Source: Flavobacteriales bacterium
Lineage (GTDB): Bacteria > Bacteroidota > Bacteroidia > UBA10329
NCBI GenBank assembly: GCA_020635495.1
Contig: JACJZQ010000003.1
Coordinates: 124,001-188,000 of the forward strand
Direction: 5' to 3'
Length of the DNA stretch: 64,000 bases
Below the pieces are notes generated by a model, which made no database searches, had not been told where the DNA came from, and saw nothing but the letters and a program-made list of their open reading frames with translations. Shown here piece after piece: positions 36,896 to 45,642 of this stretch. Each line of letters opens with the position of its first letter. Position 1 is the stretch's first letter. Made by a program: the position numbers and the translations under genes.

Positions 36896-37192
36896 CTACG
36901 GAAGCGTCTTCTCTTTCTGCTTTTTCAGCTGTCTTCTCAACGCTTCAACCGCAAGGTCTGTAGCCTCTTCAAATGTTTTGCATTGACGCTTTGCAAACAG
37001 GTCATTCCCAGGCACCATCAACTTGATTTCAGCTATCTTATTCTCATGGCTGCTGCTTTTATCCAACCGAAGAAACACCTCGCCATCAATGATCTTGTTA
37101 CTATACGTGTTGAGCTTGCCTACCTTGTTTTCAATGAAATCCAACAACTTCTTGTCTGCATCAAAATGAATGGATTGAATCTTAACTTTCAT
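36896..37192 (-). CDS. hpf: Short ribosome hibernation promoting factor (HPF/RaiA family)
   Basis: This 98-residue protein has the beta-alpha-beta-beta-beta-alpha fold typical of the family: KVKIQSIHFDADKKLLDFIE, GEVFLRLDKSSSHENKIAEI and the LFAKRQCKTFEEATDLAVEA helix. It would bind the 30S decoding centre in stationary phase. It lacks the long C-terminal dimerisation domain of long HPF. It lies 13 bases after xerC, so the two are probably co-transcribed, and ends in its own terminator. Confidence 0.93.
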   Translation of the reverse strand: MKVKIQSIHFDADKKLLDFIENKVGKLNTYSNKIIDGEVFLRLDKSSSHENKIAEIKLMVPGNDLFAKRQCKTFEEATDLAVEALRRQLKKQKEKTLP

Positions 37193-37205
37193 GACATTCT
37201 TCTTT

Positions 37206-38102
37206 TTATGCCCTTGGATGGGCTTGTTTATATATCTGCGTTAACTTTTCTATTGAATTATGTGTGTAAACCTGTGTTGCCGAAAGATTAGCGTGACCAA
37301 GTAGTTCTTTAATGGCATTGAGGTCTGCCCCATTGTTGAGCATGTGTGTGGCAAATGTGTGCCTAAGGATATGTGGACTCTTCTTTTCAATGGTGGTTAC
37401 CAATCGAAGATACCTATTCACTTTTCTATAAACAAATCCATCGGACATCTGTTTGCCGTGATCGTTTATAAGTAGGAATACATCTTCTATAGGGTCTGTA
37501 AAATGTGATGACCGAAGGGTCTCATAATCCTCAATGAGCGACAGCACAGCATTGGACAGTGGAATGATACGTTCCTTATTCCTTTTGCCTAAAACCTTCA
37601 ATTCTCCTTTCTGGTAATTGACATTGGCACTTTTCAAGCCCATTAGTTCAGCGCGCCTCATTCCAGTGCAGTAGAGAAGTTCTATCACGAGTTTGTCTCT
37701 GACCCCCGAAAAATCATCACCGAACTCCATCTGATCCAACAAGTTCTCCATCTGCTTCTGCTCTAGAAACAGAGGTAACTTCTTCTTGGTTTTTAGAGAA
37801 CTGATCCGGTCCATTGGGTTTTTAGTGACCAGTTCATTCCTTACCATGTATTTATAGAAGGAACGAAGACATGAGATTTTTCGATTTACCGAAACTGCCT
37901 GAAGTTTCTCGTCTTCGAGGATGGAAATGATCCAAGAACGGATGTCGTGATGGTCAACTTCTTTGATGGTCTTTATCTCCAGACCATCCTTTAAATAATC
38001 GATGAATTGCTGAATGTCATTGGAATAGGCCGTAACCGTGTGCTGGGAAAATCGCTTCTCCTTGCTTATGTAAGCCAAAAACCCCTCTACAACCGTCTCC
38101 AT
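37206..38102 (-). CDS. xerC: Tyrosine recombinase XerC-like
   Basis: The protein has 298 residues. The N-terminal SAM-like core-binding domain is about 1-90 (KRFSQHTVTAYSNDI). The catalytic domain carries the Arg in TGMRRAEL, a Lys in LGKRNKERIIPL, HILRHTFATHML (His and Arg), the LLGHANLSATQVY His, and the catalytic Tyr in QVYTHNSIEKL. All catalytic residues are present, so it is probably the housekeeping chromosome-dimer resolvase. Conservation of place between rpsU and hpf supports housekeeping over an integrase role. The ATG follows the rpsU terminator T-run directly, leaving no room for a separate leader. XerC versus XerD cannot be fixed with certainty. Confidence 0.93.
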   Translation of the reverse strand: METVVEGFLAYISKEKRFSQHTVTAYSNDIQQFIDYLKDGLEIKTIKEVDHHDIRSWIISILEDEKLQAVSVNRKISCLRSFYKYMVRNELVTKNPMDRISSLKTKKKLPLFLEQKQMENLLDQMEFGDDFSGVRDKLVIELLYCTGMRRAELMGLKSANVNYQKGELKVLGKRNKERIIPLSNAVLSLIEDYETLRSSHFTDPIEDVFLLINDHGKQMSDGFVYRKVNRYLRLVTTIEKKSPHILRHTFATHMLNNGADLNAIKELLGHANLSATQVYTHNSIEKLTQIYKQAHPRA

Positions 38103-38138
38103 AAAAAAATTCCAGCTAGTATTATACCAACTGGAATT
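38103..38138 (-). terminator. Intrinsic terminator of rpsU, abutting xerC
   Basis: On the minus strand 13-base arms pair fully (with two wobbles) and are followed by TTTTTTT, then the xerC ATG at 38102. Complete termination would prevent xerC expression from the rpsU promoter. Confidence 0.88.
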
Positions 38139-38164
38139 TAGTCAATTTGTTGTGATGGAACGGA

Positions 38165-38359
38165 CTACTCTCCTTCTGCTTCACGAAGTTTCTGAACGTA
38201 AGCCGCCTTCTTAACCTCTTTTCTCCTTGTTACTGAAGGTTTTACGTATTGCTTTCTCTCACGCAATACACGCATAGTACCTGTTTTTTCAAACTTACGC
38301 TTGAATTTTTTCAGACTTCTTTCAATGCTTTCGCCCTCTTTTACTGGAATGATCAACAT
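38165..38359 (-). CDS. rpsU: 30S ribosomal protein bS21
   Basis: This 64-residue basic protein (MLIIPVKEGESIERSLKKFK...) has the expected S21 pattern and a phylum-typical acidic C-terminus. In Bacteroidota ribosomes bS21 helps sequester the 3' end of 16S rRNA, so most genes do without Shine-Dalgarno pairing (established knowledge). Its own gene here has an extended AGGAGG site, fitting the published autoregulation model. A perfect promoter lies upstream and a strong terminator downstream, so it is largely monocistronic. Confidence 0.97.
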   Translation of the reverse strand: MLIIPVKEGESIERSLKKFKRKFEKTGTMRVLRERKQYVKPSVTRRKEVKKAAYVQKLREAEGE

Positions 38360-38368
38360 GTCTTTTTA

Positions 38369-38374
38369 CCTCCT
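38369..38374 (-). promoter_or_regulatory. Strong Shine-Dalgarno site of rpsU
   Basis: The minus strand reads AAAAGGAGGT, with AGGAGG 9 bases before the ATG at 38359. This is exceptional in the window, where neighbouring genes show A-rich leaders without such a site. Confidence 0.92.
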
Positions 38375-38392
38375 TTTGTGTGAAACGGGGCG

Positions 38393-38420
38393 CAAAGATA
38401 AAATTTTATCGATGCTACAA
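38393..38420 (-). promoter_or_regulatory. Consensus promoter of rpsU
   Basis: Minus strand TTG (38420-38418), 17 bases, TATCTTTG (38400-38393): a perfect match to the Bacteroidota consensus, 33 bases upstream of the start codon. Confidence 0.85.
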
Positions 38421-38430
38421 CAACATCAAA

Positions 38431-40201
38431 CTAACTGGGCCCTTTGAATTCAAGATTATCCAACTTGAAGGAAATCTCCTGCTTATCAAGATTCCAGAAA
38501 TATATCTTGAATGACCTGACGCTCTTGCCAAAGTGGTAGGTGCGTTTAATGTGAAGGTCTTGTCCTGACCAACCAGAACGGATCCAATGCAAGGGTATCA
38601 TATTATAAGTATTGCCATTTTCATCGTCCGATTCGGAAGTAATGATCAATTGGCCACGGAAAACCTGTGAATCCGTATCAAAACTCCCCTTCAACTCCCA
38701 AGAACCAATGTTGCCAGGCAACTCTGACGCTGAGCAATTCACCAGTTCATAGAACTCATCCGTACCTACGAATTCTGTTCTCTGAATTGGAACCTTTACA
38801 CCATTGCTCCAATTTATCGGATTGTGTCTTCCAAGTAGATAAACATCATTTGGAGGGTCGTGAAAAAGTGTGTCGTAAGGTACAGATGTGAAGTCGAAAT
38901 CGGCTGGGCGGGCAATCAGCATATCCGCCAACGTATCTGGAACTGGGTCTCGTTGAAGAAGCTGCATCTCAGAGTTATTCTGAAAGTTGTAGTAGGCCCA
39001 ACCCAATTCATTCAAATACTCTGCGCTTATCATCAGCGGCTCGCCCTTGAAGCGCTGAAGTTTCAATGCCATATCATAGATCTTATCGCTGGCATGCCAC
39101 TTGGGCCAAAGAATGGTAGACTCGAATCCGAAATGCTTTACCAGATGAGCAGGAAAAATGAGAAATGAAATTGCCAACCATTTTACGTGTGGTGCTTTCT
39201 GAGAAAGCATATCCAAAGCTCCACCTACAGTAATGAGAAACAGCGGAATGTAGTACATCCCCACCCGGTTCTCAGGGAAGTTCATTCCGAACAGAAGATT
39301 CAACAAAATTGAACCGACCGCATTGAGAAGCAGCATAACTGCTGCCAGTCGTACTGCGTTCCATTTCAGCGACTTGATCAAGAAATAACCAATGACAAGG
39401 AGTGACGAGGCACCGCCAACGGCAGTCACCAAAACAGAGATCGGTTGCGATTCTCTATCCAATTGATAGCGTACCAGCGAACGAACCGTGACCTCGATGA
39501 ATCCATCTGCCATACCAGTGTATAGAAGCCCGCGCTCCTTGAGTTGGAATCCGTAATAAGCCGCAGCCAGAAAGAAGGAAGCACCTAACCCAAACCAAAC
39601 CAGAAGATGCTTTCCCAAGAGATTCTCTTTTCAGGATGATTGATAGGAAAACCAGCCCTAAAACAATCAGATAAGAGTTCATCAAAGTAAGACTTGCCGC
39701 AACCGCCAACCACATCCAGAACCACAATGCGAGCTGGTTTTTCAGTTGGTAGCTTTTCAGGTACTGCGCTCCGTGATGGATTACACCCATCAAAAAGGCT
39801 ATGGACATGGCGTAACCTCTCGCGAGCGAGAAGAATTCAAGTAGAAAAGCAGCGGTCAGAACCGCTATGAGCACACCCCATCTTATCAGACCATTCTTGA
39901 GATCCTGTGTTATTCGAATGGCGAAATATCCATAGACCAAAAAGGAGAGCACGTTCGGCAACCTGATCCACCATTGTTGTGGACCCAAAACCTTGTAACA
40001 AAGGAATCCTAAGGCCGAATTGAGAATGTGATTGTTGGCATCCCAATGCGCTTGAAATGGCAAGAAATTTTCCGAAACAATATAATGGAAGAACGTGGCC
40101 GCTTCATCATGAAACGTTGGGACGTAAATAGCCCGCAGAACGACATACACGAATACCAACAGAACGGAAAGTGCGGCCAGTAGCCGTTCGATTTGCCCCA
40201 T
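38431..40201 (-). pseudogene. Frameshifted GT-C-like membrane glycosyltransferase
   Basis: Two frames form one protein. From the ATG at 40201 the first part (about 200 residues) reads an N-terminal helix, FHDEAATFFHY (acidic GT-C-type loop) and several membrane helices up to IILKRESLG. The second part, in another frame, continues with LLVWFGLGASFFLAAAYYGF, five or so more helices, and a periplasmic beta-rich domain ending at the TAG at 38431. The switch happens between about 39608 and 39632; one extra base there explains it. Beyond the switch the first frame is nonsense (to 39455). A sequencing error or recent inactivation fits equally well. It is a distant relative of the glycosyltransferase at 21665, with a longer C-terminal domain. 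Confidence 0.8.
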
Positions 40202-40229
40202 ACCAGCGGCAATTTACACAAGAAGTAGT

Positions 40230-41375
40230 CTATTCTCCCTTGATGAGATTCTTGGCAATGACCACCTTCTGAATCTCGGAAGTTCCTTCACCAATGGTGC
40301 ATAGTTTGCTATCGCGATAGAACTTCTCGGCAGGGAAATCTTTGGTATACCCGTAACCTCCGAAAATCTGCACCGCCTCATTCCCAGCTCTTACACAAAC
40401 CTCAGAAGCATAGTACTTGGCCATGGCCGACTTGGTTGTCACTTTTTGACCACGATTCTTAAGGTCTGCGGCTTGGAACGTCAATAATTCTGCTGCCTCA
40501 TATTCCGTGTACAGGTCGGCAAGTTTAAATGCAATTCCTTGGAAGTTGACAATCGGTTGTCCGAACTGCTCGCGCTCTTTGGCGTATTTGGTTGCTGCCT
40601 TGATGGCGCCTTTTGCAATTCCCAACGATAGGGCCGCAATGGAAATACGTCCGCCATCCAAAACTTTCATTGCTTGAATGAAGCCATCTCCTTCTTGCCC
40701 AATCATGTTGCTTTCGTGCACGCGACAATCTTGGAAAATGAGCTCTGCTGTTTCAGAAGCTCTCATTCCCAGCTTATTCTCTTTTTTCCCTGATGAAAAT
40801 CCTGGTGTGCCTTTTTCTATGGCAAACGCGGTCATGCCATGCGAGTCTCCTTTTTCTCCTGTACGGGTCATAACCACGGCAATGTCTCCGGAAATGGCGT
40901 GGGTAATGAAGTTCTTGGCTCCGTTAAGCACCCAATACTCACCGTCTTTCACCGCAGTTGTGTTCATGCCACCGGAATCTGAACCGGTGTTATGCTCTGT
41001 CAATCCCCAAGCGCCTATCCACTCTCCTGTGGCCAGTTTCGGGAGCCACTTTCTCTTTTGCTCTTCACTACCATGCTGAAGAATATGGCCCGTGCACAAT
41101 GAATTGTGCGCTGCCACAGAAAGACCGATACTTCCGCAGACGCTACCAATTTCGGTCAATGCGGTAACGTATTCGAAATAGCCAAGGCCTGCGCCACCAT
41201 ATTCTTCGGGCACTAGGATTCCCATCAGACCCAACTGACCCATTTCTTTGAAAAGTGGAACTGGGAATTCTTGGCTTTCATCCCACTCCATCATTTTTGG
41301 GCGTATGTTCTTCTCTGCAAAATCGCGACACATGTCTGCGATCATCTTCTGGCTTTCGCTCTGTGAAAAATCCAT
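40230..41375 (-). CDS. Acyl-CoA dehydrogenase
   Basis: The protein has 381 residues. The N-terminal helical, middle beta and C-terminal helical domains are complete. FAD/substrate motifs include WGLTEHNTGSDSGGM and, near the end, FGGYGYTKDFPAEKFYRD. The catalytic Glu lies in IGEGTSEIQ, as in short/medium-chain and isovaleryl-type dehydrogenases. It oxidises an acyl-CoA at the alpha-beta bond, passing electrons to ETF. Chain length cannot be decided. It stands alone between the frameshifted gene and apt. Confidence 0.95.
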   Translation of the reverse strand: MDFSQSESQKMIADMCRDFAEKNIRPKMMEWDESQEFPVPLFKEMGQLGLMGILVPEEYGGAGLGYFEYVTALTEIGSVCGSIGLSVAAHNSLCTGHILQHGSEEQKRKWLPKLATGEWIGAWGLTEHNTGSDSGGMNTTAVKDGEYWVLNGAKNFITHAISGDIAVVMTRTGEKGDSHGMTAFAIEKGTPGFSSGKKENKLGMRASETAELIFQDCRVHESNMIGQEGDGFIQAMKVLDGGRISIAALSLGIAKGAIKAATKYAKEREQFGQPIVNFQGIAFKLADLYTEYEAAELLTFQAADLKNRGQKVTTKSAMAKYYASEVCVRAGNEAVQIFGGYGYTKDFPAEKFYRDSKLCTIGEGTSEIQKVVIAKNLIKGE

Positions 41376-41458
41376 GTTGGTATTCTGTCTTTAATTGAGT
41401 CTCTGCTTGTACTGATACGAATTACGAATAAACCGCGAATATGATGAATGTGGCCGTA

Positions 41459-41986
41459 TCAATAGTTAACGAGGCTGACAAAGTTGTTTGTGTATTTCTG
41501 TAGTTCCTGTTTTCCGTTGAGGAAATCGAGGGTTACGATAAAGGCAAAACCAGCTACCGTACCGTTTTGTTTTTGAATCAGTTCGGCAGCCGCACAGGCT
41601 GTTCCTCCAGTTGCCAGGAGGTCGTCATGAATAAGGACGTTCCAACCTGGCTTTATGGCATCTGTATGCATTTCTACGGTGGCGGTGCCATACTCCAATT
41701 GGTACTCGTACGAAATGGTCTTGTAAGGAAGCTTTCCCTTTTTTCTTACTGGAATGAAGGGTACGCGCAATGCTTGAGCGGTCATCATCCCGAAAAGGAA
41801 ACCACGGCTTTCGACCCCTACAATGGCATCTATCTTCCAATCTGAAACGAGGGTTGCCATCTCCTCGGCAATATCGATGCTGAGTTTATGGTCCAATAGA
41901 ATGGGTGTGATGTCTTTGAACAGAATTCCCGGTTTTGGGAAATCCGGGACGTCTCTTATGGCCTGTTTTATGCGTGTTTCGAGCAT
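41459..41986 (-). CDS. apt: Adenine phosphoribosyltransferase
   Basis: This 175-residue enzyme makes AMP from adenine and PRPP. Present are the FPKPGILFKDITPIL opening, the GVESRGFLFG motif and the PRPP loop VLIHDDLLATGGTA. The start is the ATG at 41986; a TTG at 42010 in frame would add 8 residues without homology. Upstream, a 40-base octamer repeat array separates it from the HhH-protein gene. A TAAAATTG (one mismatch to the -7 consensus) at 42008-42015 could be its promoter. Confidence 0.96.
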   Translation of the reverse strand: MLETRIKQAIRDVPDFPKPGILFKDITPILLDHKLSIDIAEEMATLVSDWKIDAIVGVESRGFLFGMMTAQALRVPFIPVRKKGKLPYKTISYEYQLEYGTATVEMHTDAIKPGWNVLIHDDLLATGGTACAAAELIQKQNGTVAGFAFIVTLDFLNGKQELQKYTNNFVSLVNY

Positions 41987-42050
41987 TGCTGCACCGTGAA
42001 TTGGCTGCAATTTTACGATAAACTTGAGTGATTAGCGAATAGTGAGCGGT

Positions 42051-42090
42051 GATGAAGTGATGAAGTGGTGAAGTGGTGAAGAAATGAAGG
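42051..42090. repeat. Five imperfect 8-base tandem repeats
   Basis: Units at 42051, 42059, 42067, 42075 and 42083 read GATGAAGT, GATGAAGT, GGTGAAGT, GGTGAAGA and AATGAAGG. They lie in the 113-base gap between the HhH-protein stop and apt, about 36 bases upstream of the apt -7 candidate. Confidence 0.8.
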
Positions 42091-42099
42091 GTTCTAGGT

Positions 42100-43011
42100 T
42101 TAGTCAACTTTCAGGTATGGCTTAATCTTGAATAAGGCTTCATCATTAATCAAATGAATTTTAGCCAGTTCTTCCAAAGAACTAAACAGACCATGCTGTT
42201 TGCGATAATTGATGATGGCGTTGACCTGATTCTTGTTCAGATATGGATGCCGAAGGAGTGTTTTGAAATCGGCTGTATTGATGTTGATGCGAACGCGATA
42301 CGTTGTGTCGATCAATAGGCTTTCTGCAATTGGCAGATAACGGGCAGAATCCATTCCGTACACTTCCAATACCTGTTCTTTGGAGGTGTAACCGCCAAGT
42401 AACTCACGATATTTCACGATACGCTTAGCGAAGGAAGACCCGATGCCGTGCAGTTGCTGCAATTGGGTTGTGTCAGCAGCGTTGAGCTCAACGATTATCG
42501 GCTCAAACTTTCTTTCCTTTTTCGGTTCGTACTCTTTGAATTCTTTCCTTGGTTTCGACTCAACAGGAAGCTCTTTGATGATGATGTACGGTTCCAGCTC
42601 GGCATACTTCGCTTCATCGACCACAAACAATTTCTTCACATCTTCCGATTTTCGGAAAACGGCACCCGCATGTCTATACTTGATAATGGCTGCCGATTGC
42701 TTCGGGCTGAAACCAAGTGCCACCCAACCTGCACTATCCAATGTATTCGGATCGAACTGAAAGTAGTCTATGGCTTTGGGAATCCATGGTTGAGGTGCAT
42801 CTCTGTTTTCCTTGATGGAATCCTGCTTTTCTGTGAATTCGATTATTGAAGGACCGAATTCTAACTTCATTTCTTCCCAAGAAGACTTCCAGAAAAAACG
42901 TTGATAGATATTGAACGAAATGAGTGTAATAAGAACAGCACAGAGGATATAAAATCCTCGTCTTTCCGTTCTGTGAAAAGATAGATACTCTTTAAACCAG
43001 CGTGGCAGCAT
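42100..43011 (-). CDS. Membrane-anchored helix-hairpin-helix protein (ComEA-like)
   Basis: The protein has 303 residues. One N-terminal membrane helix (about 19-39) is followed by a short linker and three HhH units, at about residues 80-140, 170-215 and 230-280 (SPKQSAAIIKYRHAG, LHGIGSSFAKRIVKYREL, LNKNQVNAIINYRKQ). The repeated HhH pattern binds DNA backbone non-specifically. ComEA-type proteins act in DNA uptake. The phylum has many such HhH proteins without proven competence roles, so the function is inferred. It is single, without com neighbours in view. Confidence 0.87.
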   Translation of the reverse strand: MLPRWFKEYLSFHRTERRGFYILCAVLITLISFNIYQRFFWKSSWEEMKLEFGPSIIEFTEKQDSIKENRDAPQPWIPKAIDYFQFDPNTLDSAGWVALGFSPKQSAAIIKYRHAGAVFRKSEDVKKLFVVDEAKYAELEPYIIIKELPVESKPRKEFKEYEPKKERKFEPIIVELNAADTTQLQQLHGIGSSFAKRIVKYRELLGGYTSKEQVLEVYGMDSARYLPIAESLLIDTTYRVRININTADFKTLLRHPYLNKNQVNAIINYRKQHGLFSSLEELAKIHLINDEALFKIKPYLKVD

Positions 43012-43068
43012 CCAATTCCATTATCAATTCCATTTGGAAGATAATGAATCCAGAAAACAATGAAAATC

Positions 43069-44658
43069 TTACTTGTTCTTTATAGCAGCAAGGTATTTGC
43101 CCAGTTCTTCTCTTACGTAGGGTGCAAGGATGAAGAGGCCGATCATGTTGGGAACCATCATGGCGAAGATCATGGCATCTGAGAAATCGAGTACGGAGCC
43201 CATGTTGGAGGCTGCGCCAACGACCACAAAGAGGCAGAAGAGTACTTTGTAAATGATCTCGTTGCGTTGCGATTTACCGAAGAGGTAGGTCCATGACTGT
43301 AGGCCGTAGTATGACCACGAGATCATGGTAGAGAATGCGAAGAGTACGACTGCCACGGTAAGTACGATGGAGAAGTGCGGAATGGCGCTATCGAAAATAT
43401 GGGTTGTGAGATCGACACCGGAAAGGGTTCCTACCCCATCTATAACGGCATTGCCACCTGCATCTCCGTAGGCAAACAGGCCTTCTATGTTGTAGATGAC
43501 GATGACCAAGGCCGTCATGGTGCAGATAACCACGGTATCAATAAACGGCTCTAGCAAGGCAACGACCCCTTCTGATGCCGCATGTTTTGTTTTTACTGCC
43601 GAGTGGGCGATGGCGGCTGAACCGATACCAGCCTCATTGGAAAAGGCTGCTCTACGGAATCCTTGAATAAGGACGCCTATTCCGCCACCGATGATGCCAG
43701 CGCCTGTAAAGGCACCTGAGAATATGGCTGAAATGGCTGCCGGTATGTGCTGATAGTTCATGGCAATGATAATCAGCGCAGCTCCAACATAGATTACTGC
43801 CATGAACGGTACGATCTTCTCGGTAACGGAAGCAATTCTCTGGATTCCGCCAAGAATAACGATACCTACCAATACGGCCATTATCAATCCGAATACGGTA
43901 CCGCCATAGGCAGATTCCACCCCTACTGAATTTAAGAATATGCTCGCGGCTTGGTTTGACTGGAACATGTTACCTCCACCAAACGAACCACCCACACACA
44001 TGATGGCGAACAAGGCTGCCAAGACCTTACCGAGGCCTGCCATGTTCTTTGCGCCAAGGCCTTTGGAGAGGTAATACATCGGTCCGCCATAGACGCGACC
44101 TGTGGCATCCACCTCTCTAAACTTGACCCCAAGCGTACATTCTACAAACTTGGAAGACATGCCGAGCAATCCAGCAAAGATCATCCAGAACGTGGCGCCT
44201 GGACCACCGATGGCCACCGCCACGGCAACCCCTGCAATGTTTCCAAGACCGACAGTGGCAGAAAGTGCGGCCGTAAGTGCCTGAAAGTGATTCACCTCAC
44301 CATCTGCGCCTTCTATACGAATGGTATCCGGTTCGTCTCCATCAACAATATTGAGGTCGGATCTGAGCTCTTCCACGTGCTCATATTTACCTCTGACCGT
44401 GTTAATGGCTGTACCGAACAATCGTATGCCCGGCACTTTGAATATGATGGTGAAGTAAAGCGCACCTAGTATCAATGGGAAAAGCACCCAAGGAACAGCC
44501 ACTCCAGCCACATCAACCGTAGCGAAAATGCCTGCCACAAACCAACCTGTGTAGTCACCGAAAACCTTATCGATCTTCTGGTCTAGGCCCATTTCTTCTT
44601 GGGCAAGGGTCAATAGTGGCAAAAGAAACGCGGCCGTAACTGCTAAGGGCTTTTTCAT
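43069..44658 (-). CDS. Sodium:alanine symporter family (AGCS) protein
   Basis: This 529-residue protein has an N-terminal signal-like helix and about 10 further helices. The family motif ALSATVGLGNIAGVAVA lies near residues 129-145, followed by GGPGATFWMIFAGLLGMSSK, FVECTLGVKFRE, and AFSNEAGIGSAAIAHSA. The family moves alanine or glycine with Na+ (some members use H+). It has no operon partner, with a 58-base gap to the HhH gene on the same strand. Confidence 0.94.
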   Translation of the reverse strand: MKKPLAVTAAFLLPLLTLAQEEMGLDQKIDKVFGDYTGWFVAGIFATVDVAGVAVPWVLFPLILGALYFTIIFKVPGIRLFGTAINTVRGKYEHVEELRSDLNIVDGDEPDTIRIEGADGEVNHFQALTAALSATVGLGNIAGVAVAVAIGGPGATFWMIFAGLLGMSSKFVECTLGVKFREVDATGRVYGGPMYYLSKGLGAKNMAGLGKVLAALFAIMCVGGSFGGGNMFQSNQAASIFLNSVGVESAYGGTVFGLIMAVLVGIVILGGIQRIASVTEKIVPFMAVIYVGAALIIIAMNYQHIPAAISAIFSGAFTGAGIIGGGIGVLIQGFRRAAFSNEAGIGSAAIAHSAVKTKHAASEGVVALLEPFIDTVVICTMTALVIVIYNIEGLFAYGDAGGNAVIDGVGTLSGVDLTTHIFDSAIPHFSIVLTVAVVLFAFSTMISWSYYGLQSWTYLFGKSQRNEIIYKVLFCLFVVVGAASNMGSVLDFSDAMIFAMMVPNMIGLFILAPYVREELGKYLAAIKNK

Positions 44659-44727
44659 ACGTGTTTGTTAAGGTTTTCTGAATAGATGGTTAAGAACAAA
44701 AGTCTAAAAATTGATGGGATGGACAAG

Positions 44728-45642
44728 TCAGGCCTTCTGAATGTCGGCCATTTGTTTTTCCATCAGAGCAATACCTTCAATGAAGCTGTGAGGGTTGTAG
44801 CCCAACTCCCGCCTTGCCTTATCCAAGATAAATCCCGTAACGGGTGGTCGTTTGGCTGGCTGATTCAGTGTTGCAGATGAAACGGGGTTGATCAACGACT
44901 TATCGAGACCATAATAATCGGCCACGGTTCTGACGAGGTCGATTATGGCAAATTGGTCTTTGCCTGAGATGTTGTAAATGCCTGTTGCTTCCTTATCAAC
45001 GGCCAAAATGCAACCGTCTGCCAGGTCTTCTGCCAGTGTTGGAGAACGGAACTGGTCGTCTACCACATTGATGGGGTCTCCTTTCTCCAAAGCCCCTTTG
45101 GCCCACAACACAATATTGGATCGGCTCATGTTATCTACGATCCCATAAACCAGAACCGTGCGCAGAATGGCCCACTTCAATGAACTGTTCTGTACAATAA
45201 GCTCGCCTTTCCACTTGGCGTTTCCGTAATAACTCAATGGGTCGGCTACACCTTCTTCATCGTATGGTCCTTCTTCTCCATTGAAGATGAAGTCGGTTGA
45301 AATGTGAATGAGATGGCAGTTGTTGCGCTCGGCAGCCGTCACGATGTATCGGACCGCGTCAACATTGGCTTTGTCACAGGCCTCATGGTCCAATTCGCAA
45401 TCGTCCACTTGGGTCATGGCGGCCGTGTGAATAATGAAGTCCGGTTTTACCTGATCGATCACTTCATCCACATTGTGCTGATCGCAAATATTCATGGAGC
45501 GGAACGCATATCCTGATTGGTCCATTAGGCGATTTTCCCCTCGGGCTGTGGCAATCAGCTCCACATCTGCCCTATCCTTCAGTTTGTAAACGAGTTTTTG
45601 ACCCAGAAGGCCATTAGAACCTGTAACTAGAATCTTCTTCAC
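44728..45642 (-). CDS. RmlD-like NAD(P)-dependent sugar-nucleotide reductase
   Basis: This 304-residue short-chain dehydrogenase of the dTDP-4-dehydrorhamnose reductase type has the Rossmann motif GSNGLLGQ (from residue 8), ISTDFIFNGEEGPYDE, and the YYGNAKWKGE catalytic Tyr/Lys pair. No rmlA/B/C neighbours are in view, so dTDP-rhamnose synthesis is not supported by context; the relatives also include other epimerase/reductases. The start is GTG at 45642, overlapping the channel gene stop as GTGA. Confidence 0.87.
   Translation of the reverse strand: MKKILVTGSNGLLGQKLVYKLKDRADVELIATARGENRLMDQSGYAFRSMNICDQHNVDEVIDQVKPDFIIHTAAMTQVDDCELDHEACDKANVDAVRYIVTAAERNNCHLIHISTDFIFNGEEGPYDEEGVADPLSYYGNAKWKGELIVQNSSLKWAILRTVLVYGIVDNMSRSNIVLWAKGALEKGDPINVVDDQFRSPTLAEDLADGCILAVDKEATGIYNISGKDQFAIIDLVRTVADYYGLDKSLINPVSSATLNQPAKRPPVTGFILDKARRELGYNPHSFIEGIALMEKQMADIQKA

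Noticed and set aside
37206..38102. xerC as an integrase of a mobile element.
   Set aside because: It sits between rpsU and hpf with no att-like repeats, no cargo genes and base usage like its neighbours; a housekeeping Xer role is simpler.
39455..40201. A stand-alone 248-residue membrane protein.
   Set aside because: Its last 45 or so residues are nonsense after a frame switch, and the missing part continues in the next frame, so it is half of a broken gene.
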